A DNA stretch of 64,000 nt from assembly GCF_033449965.1 (NCBI RefSeq), contig NZ_CP137761.1, positions 3,534,001 to 3,598,000 of the forward strand. The letters are read 5' to 3'. Source of the DNA: Bacillus sp. T3 (GTDB taxonomy: Bacteria; Bacillota; Bacilli; Bacillales; Cytobacillaceae). The notes beneath the pieces are model-generated. The model was not told where the DNA came from. It was given only the letters and a program-made list of their open reading frames with translations, and did not search any database. The position numbers and the translations under genes were made by a program. Below, in pieces: positions 1 through 8,121 of the stretch (its first letter is position 1; each line of letters begins with the position of its first letter).

Positions 1-75
1 AATTTTATAGATTGATGTCCATCCAAGTCCTCTCCAATGATGGAGTAACAATAGCTTTGTCTTTAATGAATCCAT
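1..75 (-). CDS. dprA: DprA (Smf) DNA-processing protein, N-terminal fragment
   Basis: Only the first 25 codons lie in the window; the gene runs off the left edge. The ATG is preceded by a strong AGGAGGAA ribosome binding site. The start of the peptide contains LLHHWRGLGWTSIYKI, which matches the N-terminal helix-hairpin region of Bacillus DprA proteins. DprA loads RecA onto incoming single-stranded DNA in natural transformation. Its position directly after sucC-sucD is the conserved Bacillus arrangement, which is the main support for the call. Confidence 0.8.
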   Translation of the reverse strand, partial: MDSLKTKLLLLHHWRGLGWTSIYKI

Positions 76-90
76 AAAAATTCCTCCTAG

Positions 91-104
91 TGAAAACGTT
101 CACA
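91..104. promoter_or_regulatory. CcpA catabolite-responsive element (cre) in the dprA leader
   Basis: TGAAAACGTTCACA fits the cre consensus TGWAANCGNTNWCA at every fixed position and is nearly palindromic. It directly abuts the dprA Shine-Dalgarno sequence, so bound CcpA would act as a roadblock or repress a promoter just upstream. I did not find a convincing promoter in the 105-180 stretch. Confidence 0.55.
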
Positions 105-181
105 AAAAATTCGAATAGGGAGTTGGTCTACCAATCATTTATAAGGGGGTGTAGTGTAGAGGAACATTCTTCATGAGGATA

Positions 182-254
182 AAGTCCCTCAAAAACAGAG
201 GGACTTATTATAATGGTAGCTCATCAACAAGCAAATAGGCTAAGCCTATTTGCT
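182..254 (-). terminator. Two hairpins after sucD, probable terminator region
   Basis: AGCAAATAGGC (230-240) and GCCTATTTGCT (244-254) form a perfect 11-bp stem with a 3-nt loop that overlaps the sucD stop codon. A second stem, AAGTCCCTC (182-190) with GAGGGACTT (198-206), follows. Neither is followed by a long U tract, so termination is likely but not certain. Confidence 0.45.
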
Positions 255-1172
255 TTTAGTTTCTTCTATATAATGTGTTCGACACTTATCGTATAATCCC
301 TTTTCTTTTAGAACCTCGATTAATGTTTCACCCATAACCGATGGCGTATCAGCTACTTTAATTCCACATTCATTCATGACACGGATTTTTTCATCAGCTG
401 TTCCCTTACCACCAGAAATGATGGCACCAGCATGGCCCATACGCTTCCCTGGAGGCGCTGTGCGACCGCCAATAAAGCCAACAACAGGCTTTGTCATATT
501 CTCTTTCACCCACTGTGCAGCTTCTTCTTCAGCAGTACCACCGATTTCACCAATCATAATCACTGCATATGTTTCAGGGTCTTCGTTAAAAGCACTTAAA
601 ACATCGATAAAGTTTGTCCCATTAACAGGGTCTCCACCGATTCCAACAGCTGTGGATTGACCAATTCCAGCTTGTGATAATTGATGCACAGCTTCATAAG
701 TTAATGTTCCAGAACGGGATACAACACCTACATGACCTTTAGTATGAATGTAGCCTGGCATAATCCCAATTTTACACTCATCAGGTGTAATCACACCTGG
801 GCAGTTTGGACCAACTAAACGTGTTTTCTTTCCTTCCATATACCGTTTTACTTTTACCATATCTAACACCGGAATATGTTCAGTAATACAAATGACAAGC
901 TCCAGCTCTGCTTCTACAGCCTCTAAAATAGCATCTGCTGCAAATGGAGCAGGAACATAAATAACGGAAGCGGTTGCACCAGTTACCTGGACAGCCTCTT
1001 TAACTGTATTAAATACTGGAACACCCTCAACTTCCGTTCCGCCTTTACCAGGAGTTGTGCCTCCTACAATCTTCGTACCATATTCAAGCATTTGCTTTGT
1101 ATGAAATAATGCGGTTGATCCAGTGATACCTTGAACAATGACCTTTGTATCTTTATTGATATATACGCTCAC
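246..1172 (-). CDS. sucD: Succinyl-CoA synthetase (ADP-forming) alpha subunit
   Basis: SucD, 308 aa, close to the family's ~300 aa. With SucC it converts succinyl-CoA plus ADP and phosphate to succinate, CoA and ATP in the TCA cycle. An N-terminal CoA-binding Rossmann domain (about residues 5-100, with the GITGSTALFHTKQML start) precedes the ligase domain. The phosphorylated histidine is H247 in MGHAGAIISGG. The gene follows sucC with a 21-bp gap and is surely co-transcribed with it. Confidence 0.96.
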   Translation of the reverse strand: MSVYINKDTKVIVQGITGSTALFHTKQMLEYGTKIVGGTTPGKGGTEVEGVPVFNTVKEAVQVTGATASVIYVPAPFAADAILEAVEAELELVICITEHIPVLDMVKVKRYMEGKKTRLVGPNCPGVITPDECKIGIMPGYIHTKGHVGVVSRSGTLTYEAVHQLSQAGIGQSTAVGIGGDPVNGTNFIDVLSAFNEDPETYAVIMIGEIGGTAEEEAAQWVKENMTKPVVGFIGGRTAPPGKRMGHAGAIISGGKGTADEKIRVMNECGIKVADTPSVMGETLIEVLKEKGLYDKCRTHYIEETKSK

Positions 1173-1193
1173 GTAAATTCTCCCTTCCTAATC

Positions 1194-2357
1194 CTATTTC
1201 GTCACTAAGGAAACGATTTTTTGTGCTCCATCGGCCATCGATTCCGCTGCAATAATATTTAAGCCAGACTCACCAAGAAGTTTTTTACCAAGGTCAACGT
1301 TTGTACCTTCCAAACGCACAACCAGTGGTACACTAAGCCCAACTTGTTTCGCAGCTTCCACTACACCCGTTGCAATCACATCACATTTCATAATGCCGCC
1401 AAAGATGTTTACAAAAATACCTTTGACGTTTGGATCAGAAAGGATGATTTTAAATGCTTCTGTTACTTTCTCGGCTGTAGCACCGCCCCCAACATCTAAG
1501 AAGTTCGCCGGTTCACCGCCGTAATACTTGATAATATCCATTGTCGACATTGCTAGACCTGCACCGTTAACCATACAACCGATGTTACCATCTAAGGAAA
1601 CATAGCTTAGGTCATATTTAGATGCTTCAATTTCTTTTGCATCTTCTTCATCTAAATCACGATATTCAAGCACGTCTTTTTGACGATAAAGCGCATTGGC
1701 ATCAAAATTTAATTTAGCATCAAGTGCCATTACCTTTCCATCGCCTGTTACAACTAATGGATTAATTTCTGCAATTGAGCAATCTTTTTCTATAAAAGCT
1801 GTATATAAGCCTTGCATAAATTTACATGCCTGGTTCACAAGTTCTTTAGGAATATTGATATTAAATGCAATACGACGTGCTTGGAAAGCTGTTAAGCCGA
1901 CGATTGGGTCAATTTCTTCCTTAAAGATTTTTTCAGGTGTTGCCTCCGCAACTTCCTCAATTTCTGTTCCACCTTCTTCTGAAGCCATTAAAACTACATG
2001 AGAAGTTGCGCGATCTAAAACTAAACCAATATAGTATTCTTTCTTAATGTCGCAGCCTTCTTCAATAAGTAAGCGTTTTACTTCTTTTCCTTCTGGTCCA
2101 GTTTGGTGTGTTACTAATGTTTTTCCTAGAATTTCGTTTGCATATGTACTCACTTCATCAAGGTTTTTTGCAACCTTCACTCCGCCAGCTTTACCCCGGC
2201 CACCAGCATGAATTTGAGCTTTAACTACACAAACTTTTGTCTCTAGAGATTTTGCTGCTTCTACTGCTTCTTCGACTGAAAAAGCCACTTTCCCATTCGG
2301 TACGGATACCCCGTATTGTCTGAGGATTTCTTTCCCTTGATACTCATGGATATTCAT
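1194..2357 (-). CDS. sucC: Succinyl-CoA synthetase (ADP-forming) beta subunit
   Basis: SucC, 387 aa from the MNIHEYQGKEIL start; the upstream in-frame ATG adds eight residues and is disfavoured, because the AGGGGGA ribosome binding site sits 7-8 bases before this ATG. It has an N-terminal ATP-grasp fold and a C-terminal CoA-ligase domain with the GGGA and NIFGGI segments. It is the first gene of the sucCD unit; the 255 bp upstream (2358-2612) are AT-rich and must hold the promoter, but no hexamer pair there is convincing. Confidence 0.95.
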   Translation of the reverse strand: MNIHEYQGKEILRQYGVSVPNGKVAFSVEEAVEAAKSLETKVCVVKAQIHAGGRGKAGGVKVAKNLDEVSTYANEILGKTLVTHQTGPEGKEVKRLLIEEGCDIKKEYYIGLVLDRATSHVVLMASEEGGTEIEEVAEATPEKIFKEEIDPIVGLTAFQARRIAFNINIPKELVNQACKFMQGLYTAFIEKDCSIAEINPLVVTGDGKVMALDAKLNFDANALYRQKDVLEYRDLDEEDAKEIEASKYDLSYVSLDGNIGCMVNGAGLAMSTMDIIKYYGGEPANFLDVGGGATAEKVTEAFKIILSDPNVKGIFVNIFGGIMKCDVIATGVVEAAKQVGLSVPLVVRLEGTNVDLGKKLLGESGLNIIAAESMADGAQKIVSLVTK

Positions 2358-2612
2358 TTTCCATCCCCCTATCAAACTCACATAAATAGACTGCGTGTTT
2401 TTATTTTATTAAAAACTATCTTTCTATGTCTACCAATATACCACAAAATATTAAAATTTGTTATAAAATTCTGAAATTCCTAATATTAATAATATTGGGA
2501 AAATTTGTGGATATTTTCGATTTGTGTCGAATTGAATAGAAAAGAAGCAAACGCGCATCTCCTTTAATGACAGGTTTTTTCAGTCTAGTTCCTAGCTTTC
2601 TACACGGTTCTC

Positions 2613-3386
2613 CTATTTTTCTATGTAGTCTTTTATTGGCGAAAAACTTTTACGATGATAGATTGTAACCCCGTGGTTTTCTATCCCTGCTAGATGCTCC
2701 TTCGTACCATATCCCATATTGCTCTCAAAGCCGTATTGTGGGTACGTCAGTGAAAGTTCTTTCATTAATCGATCTCTCGTTACTTTTGCGATAATCGAAG
2801 CAGCAGCAATCGAAATACTCTTTGCATCACCTTTAATAATTGCTTCATAGGGATACGGCGTAACGAGCTTCATCGCATCGATTAGGAGAAAGTCAGGCTT
2901 TGGGTTAAGCCCTGCAACTGCTGTAAGCATCGCTTTTTTTGTGGCTTCATAAATATTAATCCTGTCAATCTCTTCTGCTGATATCATGCCAATACTGACA
3001 GCAATCGCCTCAGCTTGAATACAAGCGAAAAATTCCTCTCGTTTCTGCTCTGATAATTTTTTTGAGTCATCAATTCCTGGTAGATAGAAATTGTCTGGTA
3101 ATATAACTGCCGCTGCCACAACAGGACCTGCTAGTGGACCGCGCCCCACTTCATCAATCCCAGCAATCAATTGATAACCACTTTGGCGATGCTTTTGCTC
3201 ATACTGACTCATGTCGAAAAATTTTTGATGTGCTTTTCTTTCCTGCTCCTTTTGCCTTTTCCATTTTGCAACGAGCTGTTGTACGCCCTTACGCTCATCT
3301 TCCATGAATGTAGCAAGCGCTTCGGTGTCATCTTCATGAAGTTGTTTAAGCTGTTCTTCTATTTGTGCTATTGTTAACTTTTTCAT
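2613..3386 (-). CDS. rnhB: Ribonuclease HII
   Basis: RNase HII, 257 aa, removes ribonucleotides from RNA-DNA hybrids and from DNA. The catalytic DEDD set is visible: D78 and E79 in GIDEVGRGPLAGP, D170 in LLIDAM, and D187 in KGDAKS. An ~70-residue charged N-terminal extension is typical of Bacillus RnhB. A GGAGAG ribosome binding site precedes the ATG. The B. subtilis genes ylqG and ylqH, normally between rnhB and sucC, are absent. Confidence 0.95.
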   Translation of the reverse strand: MKKLTIAQIEEQLKQLHEDDTEALATFMEDERKGVQQLVAKWKRQKEQERKAHQKFFDMSQYEQKHRQSGYQLIAGIDEVGRGPLAGPVVAAAVILPDNFYLPGIDDSKKLSEQKREEFFACIQAEAIAVSIGMISAEEIDRINIYEATKKAMLTAVAGLNPKPDFLLIDAMKLVTPYPYEAIIKGDAKSISIAAASIIAKVTRDRLMKELSLTYPQYGFESNMGYGTKEHLAGIENHGVTIYHRKSFSPIKDYIEK

Positions 3387-3556
3387 CGGACTCTCCTGAT
3401 TATTGAAAAATAGTAAATGTATGTTACAGATCCATAGTGTTGGTTGTGAATTGGTTGATTTTTATCACAATCGCATAGAATTTATTATACTAAAAAAAGA
3501 GGGGTTTCGCTCGTAATATAGAATTTGTTAGAAAAAGGAAAGGGAGTTGATAAGAA

Positions 3557-3640
3557 ATGCTCATGAAATCGCGCATGCGCCCCAGTAAAGAAATATACGC
3601 AAAAAAAAAGAATCAAACCCGCGCTTTACTCGGGATTTGA
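3557..3640 (+). CDS. Possible 27-aa basic small protein
   Basis: This is a short open frame on the plus strand, MLMKSRMRPSKEIYAKKKNQ followed by seven more residues, rich in Lys and Arg. An AGGGAG sequence lies about 8-12 bases upstream and an AT-rich TTATAC-like box further up. It runs convergently into the rbgA terminator and overlaps the last codons of rbgA. I do not recognise it; it may be a spurious frame. Confidence 0.25.
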   Translation: MLMKSRMRPSKEIYAKKKNQTRALLGI

Positions 3641-3643
3641 TTC
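3600..3643 (-). terminator. Terminator of rbgA
   Basis: GAATCAAACCCG (3610-3621) pairs with CGGGATTTGATTC (3631-3643), and on the minus strand the stem is followed by nine Ts. The hairpin includes the rbgA stop codon and last few codons. Confidence 0.85.
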
Positions 3644-4507
3644 TTCTTCTTCTACTAGCAGGTCGCTAGGCTTTTCAAATGATAGATGGCCAAGCTTTTC
3701 GAGGCGAATCTCACGTATAACCAATTCAGCCACTTTATCGTAGTCAACCTCACCGCCGCCAACTAAGCAGCCGCGAGCTTTGCCGATCGTATTAAAAAGC
3801 TCAATGGTGTCCTCAGGAACGGTTTCAAGCTTGAACCGATCACGCAGGCGGTCTGGATAGGTTTTTTCCATATAACGCAAGGCAAACTCTGAAATATCAT
3901 GCATATTTAATAATGTATCCTTTATGGCTCCAGTTACAGCTAACTTCAAACCAACCTCTTGATCCTCGAATTTCGGCCAAAGAATTCCTGGCGTGTCAAG
4001 GAGCTCTAGCTCTCTTCCAACTTTAATCCATTGTTGGGCTTTTGTTACCCCAGGTGTATTCCCTGTTTTGGCTATGTTCTTTTTCGCGAGTCGGTTGATG
4101 AGTGTTGATTTTCCCGCATTAGGAATTCCGACAATCATGGCACGAATAGCCCGAGGCTTAATGCCCTTAGCCCGCATACGATCAAACTTCTCACTAAGGA
4201 TTTTTTTCGCTGCAACAACGATTTCTTTCATACCAATTCCAGCCTGAGAGTTTATCGCCAGTGCTTCAATTCCATTTTCCTTAAAATAATGAATCCATTG
4301 ATTAGTGATTTCCTTATCGGCCATATCGGCTTTATTTAATAATACCAATCTTGGTTTATGCTGAATGATTTCATCAATCATCGGGTTTCTCGACGAGTAC
4401 GGAATACGTGCATCAACTAACTCAAAAATAATGTCAACTAGTTTTAGTTTTTCAGTTACTTCGCGACGGGCTTTTGCCATATGTTCCGGGAACCATTGAA
4501 TCGTCAT
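3626..4507 (-). CDS. rbgA: Ribosome biogenesis GTPase RbgA
   Basis: RbgA (YlqF), 293 aa, is the circularly permuted GTPase needed for late 50S subunit assembly (uL6 and bL36 incorporation). In permuted order it shows NKAD (G4), GIPNAGKSTLINRL (P loop), NTPGVT (G2) and DTPGILWPKF (G3). The ATG at 4507 is chosen over the in-frame GTG three codons upstream because the AAAAGGGG site is correctly spaced for it. The N-terminal WFPEHMAKARRE has Glu where B. subtilis has Gly. Confidence 0.95.
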   Translation of the reverse strand: MTIQWFPEHMAKARREVTEKLKLVDIIFELVDARIPYSSRNPMIDEIIQHKPRLVLLNKADMADKEITNQWIHYFKENGIEALAINSQAGIGMKEIVVAAKKILSEKFDRMRAKGIKPRAIRAMIVGIPNAGKSTLINRLAKKNIAKTGNTPGVTKAQQWIKVGRELELLDTPGILWPKFEDQEVGLKLAVTGAIKDTLLNMHDISEFALRYMEKTYPDRLRDRFKLETVPEDTIELFNTIGKARGCLVGGGEVDYDKVAELVIREIRLEKLGHLSFEKPSDLLVEEEESNPE

Positions 4508-4701
4508 ATCTGTCACCCCTTTTTCATATTAGCTGTGCAAAAATTATCTATTAATTCCCGCACCAATCCACGTAGATTGCTCAAAAATCAATAACTTTCT
4601 TTCGCACAGCCTTCTTATTAAAAATAACATTGGACAAGCTCACCTTTTCGGTTTGCCTGTCCATTTTCACTCATGATAAGCGTCTTCCGCATACATTGCT
4701 A

Positions 4702-5253
4702 TTAATCAACGATCTGCATGTCCTTAATTGGCCAGTAAAGAATGTTCGTATTGCCGAGTACTTTTTCCATTGGGATGGTGCCAATGTGTCTGGAGTCTTT
4801 ACTGTAGCGGCGATTGTCACCCATTACAAACAGTTCCCCTTCTGGAACCTTCTTTTTACCGATTTTTTCTTCTAATGTAAAAGGTTCTGTCAGCGGTCCG
4901 TCTATGACAGCTTTTTTGTATTCATCTAAATAAGGTTCTTCATAGGCTTTCCCATTTACGTAAAGAGTATCATCCTTGTACTCAATTTCATCACCTGGGA
5001 GACCAATTACACGCTTTATGTAATCCTTGCCTTCAGGAGCATGGAAGACGATGATATCGAAGCGATTAGGTTCTCCAAATCGATAACTGAATTTATTTAC
5101 AATCATACGATCTTGGTTATGAAGTGTCGGCATCATTGATAAGCCATCGACCACAATCGGCGCAAATAAAAAGCTACGAATTATTGCTGCTAACACAACT
5201 GCGATCACTAATGCCTTAGTCCATTCCCAAAGCTCATTTTTCTTTCTTTTCAT
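4702..5253 (-). CDS. lepB: Type I signal peptidase
   Basis: Signal peptidase I, 183 aa, cleaves Sec and Tat signal peptides outside the membrane. One N-terminal membrane anchor (about residues 12-32) is followed by the catalytic Ser39 in GLSMMPT and Lys80 in YIKRVIGLPGD; the C-terminal GDNR box (MGDNRRYSKDSR) is present. The start at MKRKKNELWEW has a GGGGA site 6 bases upstream; the longer frame would add 24 unlikely residues. Its place between rplS and rbgA is shared by many Bacillaceae but not by B. subtilis 168. Confidence 0.93.
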   Translation of the reverse strand: MKRKKNELWEWTKALVIAVVLAAIIRSFLFAPIVVDGLSMMPTLHNQDRMIVNKFSYRFGEPNRFDIIVFHAPEGKDYIKRVIGLPGDEIEYKDDTLYVNGKAYEEPYLDEYKKAVIDGPLTEPFTLEEKIGKKKVPEGELFVMGDNRRYSKDSRHIGTIPMEKVLGNTNILYWPIKDMQIVD

Positions 5254-5383
5254 TATTTTCCCCACCAATCTCAACCTAAAAATGTCTGCACTTATTATTT
5301 TACATAAGATAGAAATAATTAACACGGGGGATTAATTTTTTTAACAATAATTTAATCCTTTAGATGTTATTTTTTTATTTTAC

Positions 5384-5418
5384 TACAAAAATAGGGGCTT
5401 GAAGAATCCCAAGCCCCT
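5384..5418 (-). terminator. Terminator of rplS
   Basis: AGGGGCTTG (5393-5401) and CAAGCCCCT (5410-5418) form a perfect 9-bp GC-rich stem followed on the minus strand by ATTTTTGT. Confidence 0.85.
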
Positions 5419-5429
5419 GTTTTTTGCTA

Positions 5430-5774
5430 TTAACGAATTTCTTTGATACGAGCTTTTTTACCACGAAGATTACGTAGGTAATAAAGTTTCGCACGGCGTA
5501 CTTTACCGCGACGTAGAACTTCAAGCTTCGCAATTTTTGGTGTGTGTACAGGGAATGTACGCTCAACGCCTACACCGTAAGAAATCTTACGTACTGTAAA
5601 AGTTTCGCTAATTCCACCACCACGACGCTTAATCACAACACCTTCAAAAATCTGTACACGCTCGCGAGTACCCTCGATAACTTTTACGTGAACACGTACA
5701 GTATCACCAGGACGGAACGATGGAAGATCAGAACGAAGTTGTTCTTTTGTGATATCATTAATTAATTGTTGCAT
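5430..5774 (-). CDS. rplS: 50S ribosomal protein L19
   Basis: bL19, 114 aa, lies at the 30S-50S interface. The FRPGDTVRVHVKV and IFEGVVIKRRGGGISETFTV segments are diagnostic. The ATG at 5774 is preferred because the GGAGGAG site abuts the in-frame TTG three codons earlier. It ends the rimM-trmD-rplS group and has its own terminator. Confidence 0.97.
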   Translation of the reverse strand: MQQLINDITKEQLRSDLPSFRPGDTVRVHVKVIEGTRERVQIFEGVVIKRRGGGISETFTVRKISYGVGVERTFPVHTPKIAKLEVLRRGKVRRAKLYYLRNLRGKKARIKEIR

Positions 5775-5862
5775 CGTATTCAACTCCTCCCACAGATGCT
5801 CTTACATTCCTTTTTATGATTGCAGCGGAACATCGTTATCAAGACAATAGGCTTTACAGCCC
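5775..5862 (-). promoter_or_regulatory. Putative L19 leader RNA element
   Basis: The rplS 5' region contains GTTCCGCTGCAATC and a GTAAGAGCATCTGTGGGAGG-like end, resembling from memory the ribosomal-protein L19 leader motif of Bacilli. This would let L19 repress its own mRNA. A weak promoter (TTGTGA, 16 bp, TATTGT) lies just upstream. An Rfam search is needed to settle it. Confidence 0.4.
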
Positions 5863-5908
5863 AAGTCACAAAAATTATCTTATCATAAATGCTAAGCATC
5901 TGCAATAG

Positions 5909-6659
5909 CTAGTGTGATTGTTTTTCGAATTCAGCAAGCCATTTTTTCTGTTCATCAGTTAGCTCAATATGATCGAGCAGGTCAGGTCGCCTTATATAGG
6001 TCCGTCGCAAAGATTCACGCTTTCTCCACTCTTCAATAAGACGATGATTCCCAGACATTAAAACGTCCAGGAACCTTTAAGCCACGAAAATCAGCTGGTC
6101 TTGTATAGTGCGGATGTTCAAGATAGCCGGTACTGAAGGAATCCTGTTGATGAGATTCTTCATTCCCTAGTACTCCTGGTAGAAGGCGCACGACACTATC
6201 AATAATGACCATTGCCCCTAGCTCTCCACCGGTTAGTACATAATCCCCAATCGAAATTTCGTCGGTAATGACATGCTCCCGAATTCTTTCATCGTAGCCC
6301 TCGTAATGTCCACAGATGAAAATGAGATGCTCTTCCTTTGCCAGCTCTTCTGCTTTTTTCTGGTTAAAACGTTCTCCTTGTGGACAAAGCAAAATGACAC
6401 GTGGAGCTTTTGTATCCTCCACTCTGCTTTTTGAAAGCGCATCGACTGCATCAAAAATTGGCTGCGGCTTTAAGACCATTCCAGCTCCGCCACCATATGG
6501 ATAATCATCCACAGTTTGATGTTTATTATCTGCGAACTGACGGAAATTTACAGCATTGTATGTAACAGCACCGCTTTCTTGGGCCTTTTTTAAAATAGAT
6601 TGTGAGAAAACGCCAGAAAACATTTCTGGAAAAAGGGTTAGAACGTCGATTTTCATCAT
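5909..6659 (-). CDS. trmD: tRNA (guanine-37-N1)-methyltransferase TrmD (frameshift in this sequence)
   Basis: TrmD methylates G37 next to the anticodon using AdoMet and prevents +1 slippage. The N-terminal SPOUT domain shows the knot motifs ICGHYEGYDERI and ISIGDYVLTGGELGAM. The frame breaks after GLKVP at a CCAGG (6067-6071, plus strand); removing one base gives VLDVLMSGNHRLIEEWRKRE and continues to a normal C-terminus, about 248 aa. The start overlaps the rimM stop. TrmD is essential, so the shift is probably a sequence error. Confidence 0.9.
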
Positions 6660-7177
6660 GACAAAAGCCCTTCCATTGGCTGAATCAAAATGATTTTTTC
6701 TTTCACATCTACTTTTTTAACAATTTGTTCGATATACGGAATTAAGATATCCCGACCACCATTTTTAGGTTTGATTACCCAGACATCGTTTGCACCAGGA
6801 GTTAATATTTCGGTTACTTTTCCAATTTCTTCACCATGAACAGTGAACACTAAACATCCAACGATTTCATGAAAATAAAATTCGCCTTCATCTAGTTCAC
6901 CTAGTTGGTTTTCAGGTACCTTAATAATCGCATTTTTTAGTTTCTCAACTTCATTCACATTTTCGTAGCCTTCAAATGTTAGCAAATCGAAGTTTTTGTG
7001 AACACGATGAGCCTTTACAATGAGTTCTAGCGGCTCCTGTGACCCATCCAAAAATAAAAACAAATGATTACCTGGCTTGTACCTTTTTTCAGCAAAATCC
7101 GTTTTGGAGATTACTCGAACTTCGCCCTTAATGCCATGGGTATTAACGATTTTTCCAACATTAAACCATTTTTCCAT
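6656..7177 (-). CDS. rimM: 16S rRNA processing/maturation factor RimM
   Basis: RimM, 173 aa, helps maturation of the 30S head with ribosomal protein S19. The N-terminal RimM barrel (VGKIVNTHGIKGEVRV, residues 7-22) is followed by a PRC-barrel domain ending with ILIPYIEQIVKKVDV. It overlaps trmD by four bases in an ATGATG junction, indicating translational coupling. Confidence 0.95.
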   Translation of the reverse strand: MEKWFNVGKIVNTHGIKGEVRVISKTDFAEKRYKPGNHLFLFLDGSQEPLELIVKAHRVHKNFDLLTFEGYENVNEVEKLKNAIIKVPENQLGELDEGEFYFHEIVGCLVFTVHGEEIGKVTEILTPGANDVWVIKPKNGGRDILIPYIEQIVKKVDVKEKIILIQPMEGLLS

Positions 7178-7187
7178 TTGTACATTT

Positions 7188-7580
7188 TCACCTCTCTCTT
7201 ATTTCCGAAACAACACCATCTTTAATGATAATCGTTGATCCAGTTAGGAACTCATCCCAATTGTCCCCAACCTCGACGTCGACAACTGCTTGTACTTCAC
7301 GTTCCTTTAGTTCGCTTCCTAATGGTAGGTTATGTAATTGTTCAATTTGAAAATCAGCTAACTTAATTTTTTCTTTTCGGGATTGGATTTCTTTATCAAA
7401 ATGCTTTATTAGCCCTGTGGTTTGGAATTTTTTTGTTTTTTCAAGTTTCTTTAATTCAAACCGAAGCTGGTCACATTCTTTTTGTAGCTGAAGTTTTTTT
7501 GAGTGGTATTTTTCGAATAGTTCTGCTTTGCTTTCTTCTGTTAAAACTTGCTTGATCACAACAGTTTGCAGTAGTTTCAT
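7188..7580 (-). CDS. ylqD: YlqD family protein
   Basis: 130 aa, homologous to B. subtilis YlqD, whose function is unknown. It is a charged, mostly helical protein with a coiled-coil-like stretch at about residues 20-80 (KECDQLRFELKKLEKTKKF) and a conserved LPLGSELKE.EVQA segment. The start at MKLLQTVVIK is set by a GGGAGG site; the longer frame is unlikely. It is the first gene of the ylqD-rimM-trmD group and is separated from khpA by a repeat element. Confidence 0.88.
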   Translation of the reverse strand: MKLLQTVVIKQVLTEESKAELFEKYHSKKLQLQKECDQLRFELKKLEKTKKFQTTGLIKHFDKEIQSRKEKIKLADFQIEQLHNLPLGSELKEREVQAVVDVEVGDNWDEFLTGSTIIIKDGVVSEIRER

Positions 7581-7618
7581 GCGAGCGCCTCCCAAAACGC
7601 CTTGCTATATCTTTTTTA

Positions 7619-7806
7619 GGCTTTGTTAAATTTGGCTGTTGTTTTCCGTTCCAGGTGCTCAGCGACCCAGCGGGGAGTTCCGGGAGCCTCCTCGGCGCTT
7701 TAGCGCCTGTGGGGTCTCCCGAGACACCTTCTCCCGCAGGAGTCTCGCACCTTCCACTCCAAACAACAGTTTGCTCCAAAATCCACAACGTTCTTTAACA
7801 AAGCCC
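7619..7806. repeat. GC-rich palindromic element with 12-bp terminal inverted repeats (copy A)
   Basis: The 188-bp intergenic element is a nested imperfect palindrome. Outer arms are GGCTTTGTTAAA (7619-7630) and TTTAACAAAGCC (7795-7806); a second pair is CTGTTGTTT (7636-7644) and AAACAACAG (7761-7769); inner pairs are AGGTGC/GCACCT, CGGGAG/CTCCCG and a central GGCGC-TTTA-GCGCC. The core (CCTCCTCGGCGC ... GCAGGAGTCTCG) recurs at 15068-15197. It is much richer in GC than its surroundings. No target-site duplication is obvious. Confidence 0.75.
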
Positions 7807-7854
7807 TGTTTTAAAAAGAAATCCAATGAAACATATTAACCATAATTGTATATA

Positions 7855-7880
7855 CGAAAAGAGGAGGGATGCCCCTCCTC
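7855..7880 (-). terminator. Hairpin after khpA
   Basis: GAGGAGGG and CCCCTCCTC (7861-7880) form a strong stem that overlaps the khpA stop; only TTTT follows on the minus strand. It probably ends the rpsP-khpA transcript. Confidence 0.6.
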
Positions 7881-8109
7881 ATTCTGTGATTTCTAAAAAA
7901 ATCTTCTTCTGTTGTGTTGATCCTGCTGCGTAGACTACTGTTCTGATTGCCTTAGCAACGCGCCCCTGCTTTCCAATTACCTTTCCCATATCGGTCTTGT
8001 TAACAGAAAGCTTATAGGTCACGCGTTGATCCTCTTCTAATACGTCAACGACGACGTCGTCCGGAAAATCAACTAGGGGCTTTACGATAGTTTCGATTAG
8101 TTGCTTCAT
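7879..8109 (-). CDS. khpA: KH-domain RNA-binding protein KhpA
   Basis: 76 aa (YlqC), a single KH domain with the GKVIGKQGR loop that contacts RNA. KhpA pairs with KhpB/Jag and affects cell division and elongation in Firmicutes. It follows rpsP by 12 bp, the conserved Bacillus order. Confidence 0.93.
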   Translation of the reverse strand: MKQLIETIVKPLVDFPDDVVVDVLEEDQRVTYKLSVNKTDMGKVIGKQGRVAKAIRTVVYAAGSTQQKKIFLEITE

Positions 8110-8121
8110 AGGAATCTAATA

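Noticed and set aside
4630..4875. 81-codon plus-strand frame
   Set aside because: It is antisense to lepB and has no good start signal.
5375..5566. 63-codon minus-strand frame
   Set aside because: It overlaps rplS and its terminator in another frame, with low-complexity sequence.
7471..7839. Open frames of 66 and 105 codons on both strands
   Set aside because: They lie in the GC-rich palindrome, where stop codons are scarce, and have no ribosome binding site or recognisable family.
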